A stretch of 64,000 nucleotides of DNA from Faecalicoccus pleomorphus DSM 20574 (GCF_000420345.1 NZ_ATUT01000006.1:21027-85026); one strand, 5' to 3'. Shown: positions 1 to 9,771, counted from the stretch's first letter. The notes: generated by a model not told the origin, from the sequence alone. Program-made: numbers and translations.

Positions 1-3000
1 CTGACAATGGTTCATACCACCCTTGGCAATACCGTGCAATTCACATGGAGCATAACCGATGATCAAAGATGGTCCATCGTAAGCTTCTGCTTCTGCGATA
101 CACTTAACAGCCTGCGCTGGGTTAGCACCTAAAGCAATCTGTGCAACATATACATATCCGTAAGTCATTGCGATTTCGGCCAAAGATTTTTTCTTCATTT
201 CTTTACCGGCAGCAGCAAACTGACATACTTCACCGATGTTACTTGCCTTAGAAGCCTGTCCACCTGTATTTGAATACATTTCTGTATCGAATACAAATAC
301 GTTTACGTTTTCTCCAGATGCCAATACATGGTCTAATCCACCGAATCCGATATCATAAGCCCATCCATTTCCACCGAAGATCCATACAGATTTCTTACCA
401 AAGTACTGTTTGTCAGCCAATACTTCTTTAGCAGCATCTGTACCTAAAGCTTCCAATGCAGCGATCAAAGCCTTTGTTGGTTCAACGTTTGCTTTAGTAT
501 CTTCTTTTGTTTCAACAAATTTGTCGAAAGCAGTCTGAAGATCTGCATTTCCTGCTTCTTCTACAACCTTAGCTACCTTGGCAATTGTGTGTTCACGAAG
601 TGTCTTGTAGCCTAAAGCCATACCATATCCGTGTTCTGCGTTATCTTCGAACAAAGAGTTAGACCAGGCAGGTCCCTGTTTAGATTCTTTGTTTACAGTG
701 TAAGGACATGTTGCAGCCGGACCACCCCAGATAGAAGAACATCCGGTTGCGTTAGAGATATACATCTGTTCACCAAATAACTGAGTAACTAGACGTGCAT
801 AAGATGTTTCGGCACATCCACCACAAGATCCGGAGAACTCTAATAACGGCTGATTGAACTGAGAACCTTTGACAGTTTCATCTTTCAAACCGATATCTTT
901 CTTAGATACATTGGCAACTAAGTAATCAAATACTGGCTGCATATGTAACTGAGATTCCTGAGGTACCATCTGGATGGCACCAGTAGGACATACAGTGATA
1001 CATTCACCACATCCCATACAGTCAAGCGGTGTAACACTCATTGTGAACTTCAATTCGCTTGCTTTAGGTTTTGTATCAGCCAGCTTGATTTCAGCCGGAG
1101 CTGCTTTGACTTCTTCTTCATTCAATAAGAATGGACGAATTGTCGCATGGCTACATACGAAGGCACACTGGTTACACTGGATACATTTGTTAGAATCCCA
1201 TTCCGGAACCATAACGGCTGTACCACGTTTTTCATAAGCACTGGCACCTGTTTCCCATTGACCATCTGTATGTGCATTGAAGGCAGACACAGGTAAGCTA
1301 TCTCCATCCATCAGGTTAACTGGTTCCATGATTTCTGTAACCATCTTAACTGTGGCAGGACGACCTGTTTTTTCTGCAGGAGCTACATCAGCTTCTGGAT
1401 TAGCCCAGGAAGCAGGTACTTCTACTTTATGCAATGCATCTACACCAGCATCAATAGCTTTGTAGTTCATTTCTACAACCGCATCGCCTTTTTTAGAGTA
1501 AGATTTCTTAGCGGCTTCTTTCATGAAAGTAACAGCCTCATCGATTGGCATGATATCTGCTAATTTGAAGAAAGCAGACTGTAAAATCGTATTTGTACGT
1601 TTACCCATACCGATTTCGATAGCTTTATCGATCGCATTGATCGTATATACCTGAATGTTGTTTTCGGCAATATATTTCTTGGCATCAGCAGGCATATGTT
1701 TGTCTAATTCTTCATCAGACCACTGACAGTTAATCATGTAGATACCGCCAGGTTTAACGTCCTGTACCATCTTATATCCCTTAGTTACATAAGAAGGGTT
1801 GTGGCAGGCAACAAAGTCAGCCTGGTTGATGTAGTATGGACTCTTAATTGGGTTGTCTCCAAAACGCAAATGAGAAATTGTGATACCACCTGTTTTCTTA
1901 GAGTCATACTGGAAGTAAGCCTGGATATATTTATCCGTGTGGTCACCGATGATCTTTGTAGAGTTCTTGTTGGCACCAACTGTACCATCTCCACCAAGAC
2001 CCCAGAACTTACATTCGATTGTTCCCGGCGCACTTGTGATTGGAGCTGGTTTTACTTCTGGCAGTGACAAGTTTGTCACATCATCCACGATACCGATTGT
2101 AAAGCGTTCTTTTGGTTCATCCTTCAATAATTCTGTATATACGGCAAATACACTTGAAGGTGGAGTATCCTTAGAACCTAAACCATAACGTCCACCAACT
2201 AATTTGATGTCGTTCATTCCGGCTTCTCTTAATGTTGTCGCAACATCAAGGAACAATGGTTCACCTAAAGAACCTGGTTCTTTTGTACGGTCTAATACCG
2301 CAATTTTCTTAACAGTTTCCGGTAATACCTTCAACAAGTGTTTGCTTGACCAAGGACGATACAAACGAACTTTGATAACACCGACTTTTTCACCTTTTGC
2401 GGTTAAGTAATCGATAACTTCTTCGCATACATCATTGATAGAGCCCATAGCGATGATCACACGATCTGCATCCGGTGCTCCATAATAGTTGAACAAATCA
2501 TAGTTTGTTCCCAGTTTTTCATTGATCTTGCCCATGTATTTTTCAACTACGGCAGGTAGATCATCATAAACTGTATTGATGGCTTCACGATGCTGGAAAT
2601 AAATATCTCCGTTTTCGTGAGAACCACGCATAGCTGGATGTTCTGGATTTAACGCATGGTTACGGAAAGCTTCAACATCTTCCATAGGGCAGATGTCTTT
2701 TAAGTCTTCATAATCCCATGTTTCAATTTTCTGGATTTCGTGTGATGTACGGAAACCATCAAAGAAGTTGATGAAAGGAACTTTTCCTTCCAAAGCAGCA
2801 CAATGTGCAACCGGAGATAAGTCCATAACTTCCTGTGGGTTTGTTTCACAAAGCATCGCAAAACCTGTCTGACGGCAAGCATAAACGTCACTGTGATCAC
2901 CAAAGATGTTCAATGCTTGTGTTGCAACGGTACGTGCTGAAACATCAAATACACAAGGCAACTGTTCAGCAGCGATCTTGTACATGTTTGGAATCATCAA

Positions 3001-3273
3001 TAACAGACCCTGAGAGGCTGTGAATGTATTTGTTAAAGCACCGGCAGCTAAAGATCCATGTACAGCACCGGCTGCACCAGCTTCAGACTGCATTTCTGTA
3101 ACAACTACCTGATTTCCAAAGATGTTTTTACGTCCACCAGCAGACCAGATATCGATTTGGTCAGCCATTGGACTAGATGGAGTAATAGGGTAAATTGCCG
3201 CAACATCTGTATACGCATAGGCAACATGAGCCGCAGCTGTATTTCCATCCATCGATAGTTTAGCTCTAGGCAT
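1..3273 (-). CDS. nifJ: Pyruvate:ferredoxin (flavodoxin) oxidoreductase, 3' end beyond window
   Basis: Single-chain pyruvate:ferredoxin oxidoreductase, which converts pyruvate and CoA to acetyl-CoA, CO2 and reduced ferredoxin in the cytoplasm of anaerobes. I translated the minus strand from the ATG at 3273, which follows an AAGGAGG ribosome binding site; about 1091 codons are present and the family is about 1180 long, so roughly the last 90 residues lie outside. The N-terminal YPITPSSPMA pyruvate-binding motif is near residue 25. Two 4Fe-4S clusters (CIQCNQCAFVC near residue 697 and CMGCGECITVCP near 755) form the ferredoxin domain. The C-terminal TPP domain begins with a CGGC site near residue 815 and has a GGNGWAYDIG motif near 975. 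It is a monocistronic-looking gene with its own promoter and is read with no in-frame stop. Confidence 0.97.
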   Translation of the reverse strand, partial: MPRAKLSMDGNTAAAHVAYAYTDVAAIYPITPSSPMADQIDIWSAGGRKNIFGNQVVVTEMQSEAGAAGAVHGSLAAGALTNTFTASQGLLLMIPNMYKIAAEQLPCVFDVSARTVATQALNIFGDHSDVYACRQTGFAMLCETNPQEVMDLSPVAHCAALEGKVPFINFFDGFRTSHEIQKIETWDYEDLKDICPMEDVEAFRNHALNPEHPAMRGSHENGDIYFQHREAINTVYDDLPAVVEKYMGKINEKLGTNYDLFNYYGAPDADRVIIAMGSINDVCEEVIDYLTAKGEKVGVIKVRLYRPWSSKHLLKVLPETVKKIAVLDRTKEPGSLGEPLFLDVATTLREAGMNDIKLVGGRYGLGSKDTPPSSVFAVYTELLKDEPKERFTIGIVDDVTNLSLPEVKPAPITSAPGTIECKFWGLGGDGTVGANKNSTKIIGDHTDKYIQAYFQYDSKKTGGITISHLRFGDNPIKSPYYINQADFVACHNPSYVTKGYKMVQDVKPGGIYMINCQWSDEELDKHMPADAKKYIAENNIQVYTINAIDKAIEIGMGKRTNTILQSAFFKLADIMPIDEAVTFMKEAAKKSYSKKGDAVVEMNYKAIDAGVDALHKVEVPASWANPEADVAPAEKTGRPATVKMVTEIMEPVNLMDGDSLPVSAFNAHTDGQWETGASAYEKRGTAVMVPEWDSNKCIQCNQCAFVCSHATIRPFLLNEEEVKAAPAEIKLADTKPKASELKFTMSVTPLDCMGCGECITVCPTGAIQMVPQESQLHMQPVFDYLVANVSKKDIGLKDETVKGSQFNQPLLEFSGSCGGCAETSYARLVTQLFGEQMYISNATGCSSIWGGPAATCPYTVNKESKQGPAWSNSLFEDNAEHGYGMALGYKTLREHTIAKVAKVVEEAGNADLQTAFDKFVETKEDTKANVEPTKALIAALEALGTDAAKEVLADKQYFGKKSVWIFGGNGWAYDIGFGGLDHVLASGENVNVFVFDTEMYSNTGGQASKASNIGEVCQFAAAGKEMKKKSLAEIAMTYGYVYVAQIALGANPAQAVKCIAEAEAYDGPSLIIGYAPCELHGIAKGGMNHCQ

Positions 3274-3316
3274 GATTTCAATTTCCTCCTTATTACAGTA
3301 ATCCTATACCTTAACT

Positions 3317-3345
3317 ATTATACGAGTTTTTAGTCCGATTTTAAA
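3317..3345 (-). promoter_or_regulatory. Promoter of nifJ
   Basis: On the minus strand a perfect TATAAT (-10) lies at 3322-3317. The best -35 with a 17-bp spacer is TTTAAA, which is poor; a better hexamer, TTGGAC, lies too far away (23 bp). The leader of about 35-40 nt ends in AAGGAGG just ahead of the ATG. The assignment of the -10 is reasonable, that of the -35 is uncertain. Confidence 0.5.
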
Positions 3346-3392
3346 GTCCAACTCAAAAAAAGCTTATGTTTTTAGTTGTATAACGATAACCG

Positions 3393-3417
3393 AAAAAGAG
3401 CCATTCCGGCTCTTTTA
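3393..3417 (-). terminator. Intrinsic terminator of pgi
   Basis: Read on the minus strand, AAAAGAGCC, a five-base loop and GGCTCTTTTT form a short perfect stem followed by a T run, directly after the pgi stop codon. Confidence 0.75.
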
Positions 3418-3418
3418 C

Positions 3419-4690
3419 TTATTCTTTTCCCAAAAGCTTGAACATGTTCTTTTTATATACTTCAACGCCAGGCTGATTGAATGGGTTCGAATCATTCATC
3501 AAAGTTGTCATCGCAATGGCCTTAAAGTAGAACATACACATATTACCGAAACTGTAAGCGCTCATATCTGGCATAGTAATGATGATGTTTGGTACACCAC
3601 CCGTTTCTTCATGAGCCTGTAAAGTTCCTTTAGCAGCCATCTTGTTGACCCAGTCGATGGATTTTCCAGCCAAGTAATTCATGTTATCCAAGTTTTCATC
3701 ATCACTTGGGAAAGTCAGATCGATCATCGGTTTTTCTACATACAGATTGGTTTCAAACAATATTTTCTTTCCATCCTGTACAAACTGCCCCAAGGAATGA
3801 AGGTCTGTAGAGTTGCATACGCTATCCGGTAAAATACCTTTTCCGTCTTTTCCTTCACTTTCGCCAAATAACTGCTTCCACCATTCCGCAATCATCTGCA
3901 TCTGCATTTCATAGTTGACAAACAATTCCACATCGTAGCCTTCATTTTGTAAGATACGACGAGCTACCGCATAGCGATAAGCCGGGTTTTTATCAAGATC
4001 AGCATCGCCGTATTCGCCCATTCCATCATGCAGGCCTTTCATAATATCATCAATATTGATACCTGCTACCGCAATTGGTAAAAGTCCTACCGGCGTAATG
4101 ACGGAGAAACGCCCACCGATGTCATCCGGAATCACAAATGTCTCATAACCTTCTTTATCGGCCAGTGCCTTTAAGGTACCACGCGCTTTATCCGTTGTCG
4201 CATAAATACGATGTTTGGCATCTTCCCCATATTTTCCTTCCATGAATTGTTTCAAGATACGGAATGCAATAGAAGTTTCGGTTGTCGTTCCTGACTTCGA
4301 AATGACATTGACACTGACTTCCTTATCCTTTATATAGTCCATGACCTGTGCAATATAGCTGCTTGAGAAAGTATTTCCCATGAAAATGATTTCCGGTTTT
4401 TTCTGTGCGTATAAACCATTGATCATTTCAATGGCTGCACGAGCACCAAGATAGGAACCACCGATACCACATACGACAAAGACATCACTGTCATTTTGAA
4501 TTTTCTGTGCACAAGTTTTAATACGTGCAAACTCTTCTTTGTCATAATCGTTAGCCCATGTCATCCAACCGATAAAATCATTGCCCTTGCATGTCTTCAT
4601 GCGTAAAGATTCATCAATCTGATTGACTTGCTCCTGATACGCTTTTACATCCTCTTTTAAATGAGCATGTTGTAAGTCTAACTGAATCAT
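3419..4690 (-). CDS. pgi: Glucose-6-phosphate isomerase
   Basis: Interconverts glucose-6-phosphate and fructose-6-phosphate in glycolysis. The 423-residue protein is close to the short (about 430-450 aa) form typical of Bacillota. It shows the SIS-type sugar-phosphate fold motifs: GGSYLGARA near residue 77, SKSGTTTETS near 132 and DIGGRFSV near 191. The ATG has a GGAGG site nine bases upstream. It stands alone between a terminator and a divergent promoter region shared with the YuiD-like gene. Confidence 0.96.
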   Translation of the reverse strand: MIQLDLQHAHLKEDVKAYQEQVNQIDESLRMKTCKGNDFIGWMTWANDYDKEEFARIKTCAQKIQNDSDVFVVCGIGGSYLGARAAIEMINGLYAQKKPEIIFMGNTFSSSYIAQVMDYIKDKEVSVNVISKSGTTTETSIAFRILKQFMEGKYGEDAKHRIYATTDKARGTLKALADKEGYETFVIPDDIGGRFSVITPVGLLPIAVAGINIDDIMKGLHDGMGEYGDADLDKNPAYRYAVARRILQNEGYDVELFVNYEMQMQMIAEWWKQLFGESEGKDGKGILPDSVCNSTDLHSLGQFVQDGKKILFETNLYVEKPMIDLTFPSDDENLDNMNYLAGKSIDWVNKMAAKGTLQAHEETGGVPNIIITMPDMSAYSFGNMCMFYFKAIAMTTLMNDSNPFNQPGVEVYKKNMFKLLGKE

Positions 4691-4720
4691 GTTATTGTAC
4701 CTCCGTTATTCTACGAGCAC

Positions 4721-4754
4721 ATTATATCACGAAAAAAAGAATCTGTGATATAAT
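4721..4754. promoter_or_regulatory. Back-to-back promoters in a perfect inverted repeat
   Basis: The 10-bp arm ATTATATCAC (4721-4730) is exactly complementary to GTGATATAAT (4745-4754). Each arm contains an extended -10 (TGATATAAT), one directed left to pgi and one directed right to the YuiD-like gene. Neither has a convincing -35. The symmetry may just reflect the two -10 boxes, or it may be a regulator site. The perfect match over 10 bp is seen directly; the promoter role is inference. Confidence 0.65.
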
Positions 4755-4782
4755 ACTAACGGTTTAGGAGTGAAAAAAGAGT

Positions 4783-5244
4783 ATGTTTCCACAAGCTTTA
4801 TTTCCCTTGTTTGTTGCCCTTTCCTGCAATCTGATTGCACAAGCGGCAAAAACAATCTTTTATTATTTAAAATCCGGAAAATGGGATTTACATTGGGTAG
4901 TTGCCAGCGGCGGTTTTCCAAGCTCCCATTCCAGTACGGTCACCGGTTTATCGATGGCTATCGGCATGCAGGAAGGATTTGATTCCACAATTTTTGCGGT
5001 AACCGCTGTATTCGCCTTTATCGTGATGTATGATGCCTGTCATGTGCGCTACTATTCCGGAAAAAATATCGAATTGACACAACAATTGATTAAAGATTTA
5101 AAAGACATGGAAGTACAGCTGGATAATCCAATATACGAAGAGCAGTTAAAATCTGTATTGGGTCATCGCTTTATAGAGGTCTTAGGTGGATTTGTCGTGG
5201 GACTGGTTTTCCCTCTTTTATTCATCCCTTTATTTTTAGGATAG
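4783..5244 (+). CDS. Divergent PAP2 family membrane protein (YuiD/DUF212-like)
   Basis: A 153-residue integral membrane protein of the DUF212 group, which is distantly related to type-2 phosphatidic acid phosphatases. The signature GGFPSSHSSTVTGLS near residue 43 holds the conserved SSH element, and DACHVRYYSGK follows near residue 86. There are hydrophobic segments near residues 1-25, 60-85 and 130-153. The biochemical role of this family is not established. ATG is the first possible start because an in-frame TGA precedes it by 12 bases. The stop is 13 bases ahead of the NifU-like gene, so the two are probably cotranscribed. Confidence 0.85.
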   Translation: MFPQALFPLFVALSCNLIAQAAKTIFYYLKSGKWDLHWVVASGGFPSSHSSTVTGLSMAIGMQEGFDSTIFAVTAVFAFIVMYDACHVRYYSGKNIELTQQLIKDLKDMEVQLDNPIYEEQLKSVLGHRFIEVLGGFVVGLVFPLLFIPLFLG

Positions 5245-5257
5245 GAAGTGAGACAGA

Positions 5258-5506
5258 ATGTCAGAAGAAGTTGTAATGCCAGACATGAATCAAATCAATG
5301 CATGTCTTGATAAGATTCGCCCTTATATTCAACAAGATGGCGGAGATATTGAACTGATGGGTGTCGATGAAAACGCAATCGTTTATGTGGCTTTTCGCGG
5401 AGCCTGTGCCGGATGTATGATGGCAGCCGAAGATTTTTCTTCCGGTATCAAATTATTACTGATGGATGAAGTTCCCGGCATTCGCGATGTACTACTGATT
5501 GGATAA
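5258..5506 (+). CDS. NifU C-terminal domain protein (Fe-S scaffold/carrier)
   Basis: An 82-residue stand-alone Nfu domain of the type that carries or transfers Fe-S clusters. The conserved GGDIELMGV segment is near residue 30 and the cluster-binding CAGC pair lies near residue 51. Two such subunits normally share one 4Fe-4S cluster through these cysteines. It follows the YuiD-like gene in an apparent two-gene unit and is closed by a strong terminator. No other isc/suf gene is visible nearby. Confidence 0.9.
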   Translation: MSEEVVMPDMNQINACLDKIRPYIQQDGGDIELMGVDENAIVYVAFRGACAGCMMAAEDFSSGIKLLLMDEVPGIRDVLLIG

Positions 5507-5509
5507 AGA

Positions 5510-5539
5510 AAGATGCTGATTTTGAAGCATCTTTTTTTT
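5510..5539 (+). terminator. Intrinsic terminator after the NifU-like gene
   Basis: AGATGC, a ten-base loop, GCATCT and eight Ts lie immediately downstream of the stop codon. Confidence 0.85.
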
Positions 5540-5952
5540 GCACATTTTGTCTAAATATTGCCAGGCAGAATAATAAATTCTTTCAAAAATCATAAACCTT
5601 GCATATTCAACACATAAAAGAAAGTTTGCGATCTATCGAGTGCATGTTATTCTGCTTTCTTTATAGGATGAAATCAAAGATATCTTAAAAAATACAGAAA
5701 AACAAACCTGAATGACTCCAGCACCCACTACCGTTGGAATAGGCAGGAAGAAAGTCTCATCATCATTGATGAACGAGGCATCAATCAAAAATATGGCTCA
5801 TAGCAGCGCAACACAAAGCCATGAGAAGATCAAAGAAAAGCTCATATATTCTATTTTGAGTGCTGCACACAATATAAAAAAGACACAACTTACAAAATAT
5901 ATAAGTTATGTCATAGATAACTATCTGTTATTCATCAGTATTTACATGAAAT
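5540..5952. other. 413-bp intergenic stretch with a degraded small ORF
   Basis: No intact gene is convincing here. On the minus strand a frame from an ATG at 5845 down to a TAG at 5633 would encode about 70 residues that look like a small hydrophobic protein. It is interrupted by a TGA at 5800-5798 (codon 16). A longer plus-strand frame (5712-6071) overlaps the esterase gene antisense and is most likely a chance ORF. I could not identify the parent of the remnant. Confidence 0.4.
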
Positions 5953-6693
5953 CTATACCATCTTTGGCAAGAAATATCGCAGCATTACTTCCCACCAAGG
6001 CCAGTCATGATTCACATCATAACCCCAGAAATCAATCCAGGCATGAATACCTTTCTCATATAAGATCTTAGATAATTTCTGCAATGAGTTCTTACAAACA
6101 TCTTCCCATGCACCCTGTCCAACCGTTAAGATAATCTGTGAATCATTGTATTTTTGAATATACGGATGCGATGGGTCCATACCAGTCAGATAAGCACATG
6201 GATCATTGTTGTAACAATTATCATCATAAACGCCATGGAAATACTCGTTCATATCATAAACACCACTAATTCCCAGCACCTTATCAAAGCGATCCGGAAA
6301 TCTAAAAAATAAATTAGCCGCATGCGTGCCACCCATGCTGGCACCTAAAGTCATGCATTTTTCATCCTGTGGAAGTCCTGCCTTCCATAAAGCACTTGGT
6401 ACAAGTTCTTCCATGATATATTGTACCCAGCATTCCTGCAGCCACATACGATGATGTGTATCTCCAAAAGAACTCCATGTTTCTTTATCAATGGAATCGA
6501 CTGTACAAAACTGAATACGTCCTTCTTCAATCAAATCTTTGACCAGTTCAAACATACCACGATCTTCCCATTCAAAAAAACGTCCGTCCTGACAGGGAAA
6601 AACAAAACATAGTTTACCGGCATGCCCATACATCTTAAATTCCATAAATCGGTCCAAATAATGAGAATACTCTCGGAAATAACGAATCTGCAT
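5953..6693 (-). CDS. Putative esterase, alpha/beta hydrolase (esterase D family)
   Basis: A 246-residue cytoplasmic alpha/beta hydrolase resembling the putative esterase family (PF00756). The nucleophile elbow GASMGG is near residue 118, and the terminal catalytic His is probably in NHDWPWW near residue 230. There is no signal peptide. The rich aromatic content (WEDRGMFELV, WSSFGDTHHRMWLQ) is typical of short esterases of this group. The substrate cannot be deduced. It is a single gene transcribed away from typA. Confidence 0.8.
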   Translation of the reverse strand: MQIRYFREYSHYLDRFMEFKMYGHAGKLCFVFPCQDGRFFEWEDRGMFELVKDLIEEGRIQFCTVDSIDKETWSSFGDTHHRMWLQECWVQYIMEELVPSALWKAGLPQDEKCMTLGASMGGTHAANLFFRFPDRFDKVLGISGVYDMNEYFHGVYDDNCYNNDPCAYLTGMDPSHPYIQKYNDSQIILTVGQGAWEDVCKNSLQKLSKILYEKGIHAWIDFWGYDVNHDWPWWEVMLRYFLPKMV

Positions 6694-6795
6694 AATAAAA
6701 CCTCTCTATTCCGGCCTCATTATAGCATAATCAATTGTCTTTTTAGCAACTCTGCATTATAATTGTTCTGTTTTTTACGGAAAGTGAGTGAACTT

Positions 6796-8625
6796 ATGGC
6801 TGAAAAAGAAAAGATTTTAAATATAGCCGTCATTGCCCATGTCGATGCCGGTAAAAGTACATTAGTCGATGCCTTTTTAAGACAAAGTGATGTTTTTAGA
6901 GATAATGAAGAAGTTGTAGATTGTATTATGGACTCCAACGATCTGGAAAGAGAACGTGGAATCACAATCTATTCCAAAAACTGTTCTGTGATTCATAACG
7001 GTGTAAAGATCAATATCGTAGATACACCGGGACATGCGGATTTCTCCAGTGAAGTAGAGCGAATCATTCGTACGGTAGATACTGTTATCTTATTGGTTGA
7101 TGCCAGTGAAGGTCCAATGCCGCAAACTCGTTTTGTGTTAAGCAAGGCTCTGGAAATCGGATTAAAGCCAATTTTATTGATCAATAAAATTGATAAAAAT
7201 GATCAACGTGCCGAAGAAGTTGTCGATGAAGTTTATGAATTGTTCTTAGACTTAAACGCCAATGATGAACAATTGGATTTCCCTATCCTTTATGGAATTG
7301 CCCGCGAAGGAATCGTACAATACGATTTAAATACACCAAGCGAAAATATCGAACCTTTGTTTGATACCATTTTAAAACATTGTGATGTATATCCGGATTT
7401 AGATGATGAACCTTGTCGTATGCAGGTTTCAGCTCTGGCCTATGATGAATATATCGGACGCTTAGGTATTGGACGTATTTATTCTGGTGTTTTAAAACAA
7501 GGTTCTCCTTATATTCGTTGTAACCAGGATGGTCTTGAGAAAAAAGAAACCATCTCCAACTTATTCGTATATAAAGGACTCTCTCGAACAAACGTAAAAG
7601 AAGCCAGAAGTGGTGATATCGTTGTCGTAGCCGGAATGCCGGATATCAGTATCGGTGATACCATTTGTGATATCGATCATGTCGAACCCATGGATCATAT
7701 TCCGATTGAGGAGCCCACGCTTTCTATGAACTTCCATGTCAACTCCAGTCCTTTTGCCGGACGCAGCGGAAAATATGTCACCAGCCGAAATATCAAGGAA
7801 CGTCTGGAAAGAGAGTTGGAAGTCAACGTAGGCTTAAAAGTAGAGCCGACTGATAGTGCTGATTGTTTTAAAGTCTCCGGACGCGGTGAGCTGCACATCT
7901 CTATTCTGATTGAAAATATGCGCCGCGAAGGCTATGAATTAGCCATCAGTAAACCGGAGGTCATCTTACATCGAGATGAAAATGGTGTAAAAGTAGAACC
8001 AGTCGAAGAAGTTGTTTGTCTGGCACCGGAAGAGTATTCAGGAACTATCATCAACAAACTGAATCTTCGAAAAGGTGTGATGGAAAACATGGAAGAAGAA
8101 AACGGCTATGTCAAGATTACCTATCAAGTACCGACACGCGGATTGTTGGGATTTAGAAATGAATTCATCAACGATACTCACGGAGAAGGAACTTTAGTAC
8201 GACGGATCTGCGGTTATGAACCATTTAAAGGTGAGATCGCCCAACGTATGCAAGGGGCTATGATCTCTACAGAAACAGGAACCGCAATGACGTATGGACT
8301 ATGGAATCTGCAGGAAAGAGGACAGTTATTTATTGGCCCGCAGACAGAAGTCTATGAAGGTATGATCATTGGTGAATCTGCCAAGAATATCGATATGGAT
8401 GTCAATCCTTTGAAGAATAAGAAGCTGACCGCCATTCGTTCCAGCGGACGTGATGAAGCCATGTTGTTGACACCGCCAAGAGTATTTTCTCTGGAAGAAG
8501 CTTTGGAATGGATCAATGATGACGAATTAGTAGAAGTGACACCCGATGCGATTCGCATCCGCAAAAAAGGACTTACAGCACAAGATCGTAGAGCTTTATA
8601 TCGTGAAAAAATGGCACAAAAGTAA
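6796..8625 (+). CDS. typA: Ribosome-associated GTPase TypA/BipA
   Basis: A translational GTPase that binds the ribosome and helps assembly and stress growth. The G1 motif AHVDAGKST is near residue 14, switch [14 protein letters not shown] near 74 and NKID near 128. EF-G-like domains III and V and the TypA-specific C-terminal domain follow. I chose the ATG at 6796 (MAEKEKILN, 609 residues, the family's usual length) rather than an in-frame ATG 33 bases upstream, which would add an atypical extension. A terminator follows at once. Confidence 0.95.
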   Translation: MAEKEKILNIAVIAHVDAGKSTLVDAFLRQSDVFRDNEEVVDCIMDSNDLERERGITIYSKNCSVIHNGVKINIVDTPGHADFSSEVERIIRTVDTVILLVDASEGPMPQTRFVLSKALEIGLKPILLINKIDKNDQRAEEVVDEVYELFLDLNANDEQLDFPILYGIAREGIVQYDLNTPSENIEPLFDTILKHCDVYPDLDDEPCRMQVSALAYDEYIGRLGIGRIYSGVLKQGSPYIRCNQDGLEKKETISNLFVYKGLSRTNVKEARSGDIVVVAGMPDISIGDTICDIDHVEPMDHIPIEEPTLSMNFHVNSSPFAGRSGKYVTSRNIKERLERELEVNVGLKVEPTDSADCFKVSGRGELHISILIENMRREGYELAISKPEVILHRDENGVKVEPVEEVVCLAPEEYSGTIINKLNLRKGVMENMEEENGYVKITYQVPTRGLLGFRNEFINDTHGEGTLVRRICGYEPFKGEIAQRMQGAMISTETGTAMTYGLWNLQERGQLFIGPQTEVYEGMIIGESAKNIDMDVNPLKNKKLTAIRSSGRDEAMLLTPPRVFSLEEALEWINDDELVEVTPDAIRIRKKGLTAQDRRALYREKMAQK

Positions 8626-8654
8626 AAAAGAATCGGGTTCACCGATTCTTTTTT
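8626..8654. terminator. Terminator after typA, possibly bidirectional
   Basis: AAAGAATCGG, a five-base loop and CCGATTCTTTTTT form a perfect stem. A-rich and T-rich flanks on both sides would let it also serve the convergent ECF gene ending at 8694. Confidence 0.85.
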
Positions 8655-8693
8655 GTCGCAGATAAAGACGACTGTTTTAAATAATAGTCTCTT

Positions 8694-9251
8694 TTACATG
8701 GTCTGTGTTTTGGAAACTTTAGACAGTTTTTTAAATGGAACTACTTTTGTCTTATCTAAAGTAGCCATAATCATAGGGATCAAAATAAGCTGAACGACAA
8801 TGCCCGGTATTGCGCTCAATAAAGCACCGTTGATCAACATCATAGCACTGACATTCGTAAATCCCATCAATAAGCAGGTGGCAAGAGCCCACACTACTCT
8901 TCCGGCAACCATAGAAATAAATAAGGCAATATAAAGTTGTTTGATACATTGCCATTTCGCATGACTGTAAACATAACCAATCACTCCGCCATATGTGGCC
9001 AGCTCAAAAGCCATGGCGATGGCCGTTGGAAATAATGGCGGCATGCCAAAAATCAAACTTCGCAATACTGGTAAAATCAATCCGAGACCCAGTCCGTACT
9101 CCCAGCCACACAATAATCCACATAAAAATACCGGGATATGCATCGGCAAAAGCATACTGCCGATTTGTGGAATCTGTCCTGTAAAAAATGGCAGTATAAA
9201 CCCGATTGCCAAAAATAAAGCCGATAGTGTTACTTTTTGTATTGTTTTCAT
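8694..9251 (-). CDS. ECF transporter S component (substrate-binding membrane subunit)
   Basis: A 185-residue, six-helix membrane protein resembling S components of energy-coupling factor vitamin transporters. The pattern FTGQIPQIGSMLLPMHIPVFLCGLLCG near the N-terminus (residues 24-49) is characteristic of one ECF S subfamily. No ECF A, A' or T gene is near, so it probably uses a shared module encoded elsewhere. The substrate (a vitamin or purine/pyrimidine-like compound) cannot be told from sequence. An untranslated leader of about 90 nt precedes it. Confidence 0.8.
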   Translation of the reverse strand: MKTIQKVTLSALFLAIGFILPFFTGQIPQIGSMLLPMHIPVFLCGLLCGWEYGLGLGLILPVLRSLIFGMPPLFPTAIAMAFELATYGGVIGYVYSHAKWQCIKQLYIALFISMVAGRVVWALATCLLMGFTNVSAMMLINGALLSAIPGIVVQLILIPMIMATLDKTKVVPFKKLSKVSKTQTM

Positions 9252-9410
9252 TCTGTTCTTTCCCCTTTCTTACTAAACAACACAAATTTTTGGATGCTCT
9301 ATCCCACTCGGACAAAACAAAATCGATGTACAAGATTACTGTAGCATAACCAGTACACAATTAAAAATACCTATAAACTATAAATAATAACCAAAATGAA
9401 TGTTTCCCAT

Positions 9411-9433
9411 AAAAAAAAGCCCCTTTGGACTCT
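9411..9433 (-). terminator. Terminator of the cupin gene
   Basis: On the minus strand AGTCC, a short loop, GGGCT and a run of eight Ts follow the cupin stop codon closely. The stem is short (5 bp with one G-U), so efficiency may be moderate. Confidence 0.6.
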
Positions 9434-9441
9434 TCTGAACA

Positions 9442-9771
9442 TTAATCTCTGGTGTTGATAATCAAAAATTTACAGTTCTGTTTTGCGATGATTCGATACT
9501 CTTGATCTGTTTCAATCAACAACGATTCTCCCTGACGAACGATATAAAGCTCTTTATTCTGTAAGGAAACTATTAAGGCTCCTTCCATACAAGTAATAAA
9601 GATGTCACGATCATCGGCCGGTAAGATCATCTCTCCATCATGCCATAGTGAATGCATGATCATTGAAAAATCAGGCGTATCTACAAACGTCTTTGTCAAA
9701 GACTGTCCCGGGCTGTACATCAGCATGTTCCGCAGCTGCACTGCCTCATTTTTTGGAAAATTTTTAATCAT
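9442..9771 (-). CDS. Small cupin-fold protein
   Basis: A 109-residue single-domain protein with the cupin pattern: SLWHDGEMILPADDRDIFITCMEGALIVSLQNKE, then a Gly-Glu-Ser turn (RQGESLLI). Cupin 2-type proteins bind small ligands or metal, but the usual metal-binding His pairs are largely missing here, so the function is unknown. I chose the ATG at 9771 because it lies seven bases after AGGAGG; the upstream ATG at 9777 is too close to that site. It is divergent from the YczE-like gene, sharing about 110 bp. Confidence 0.6.
   Translation of the reverse strand: MIKNFPKNEAVQLRNMLMYSPGQSLTKTFVDTPDFSMIMHSLWHDGEMILPADDRDIFITCMEGALIVSLQNKELYIVRQGESLLIETDQEYRIIAKQNCKFLIINTRD

Noticed and set aside
974..2410. 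Several plus-strand ORFs of 60-90 codons
   Set aside because: They are shadows inside the pyruvate:ferredoxin oxidoreductase gene, which is intact on the other strand.
5712..6071. Plus-strand ORF of 119 codons
   Set aside because: Its 3' third is antisense to the well-supported esterase gene, its translation has no family features, and it has no ribosome binding site.
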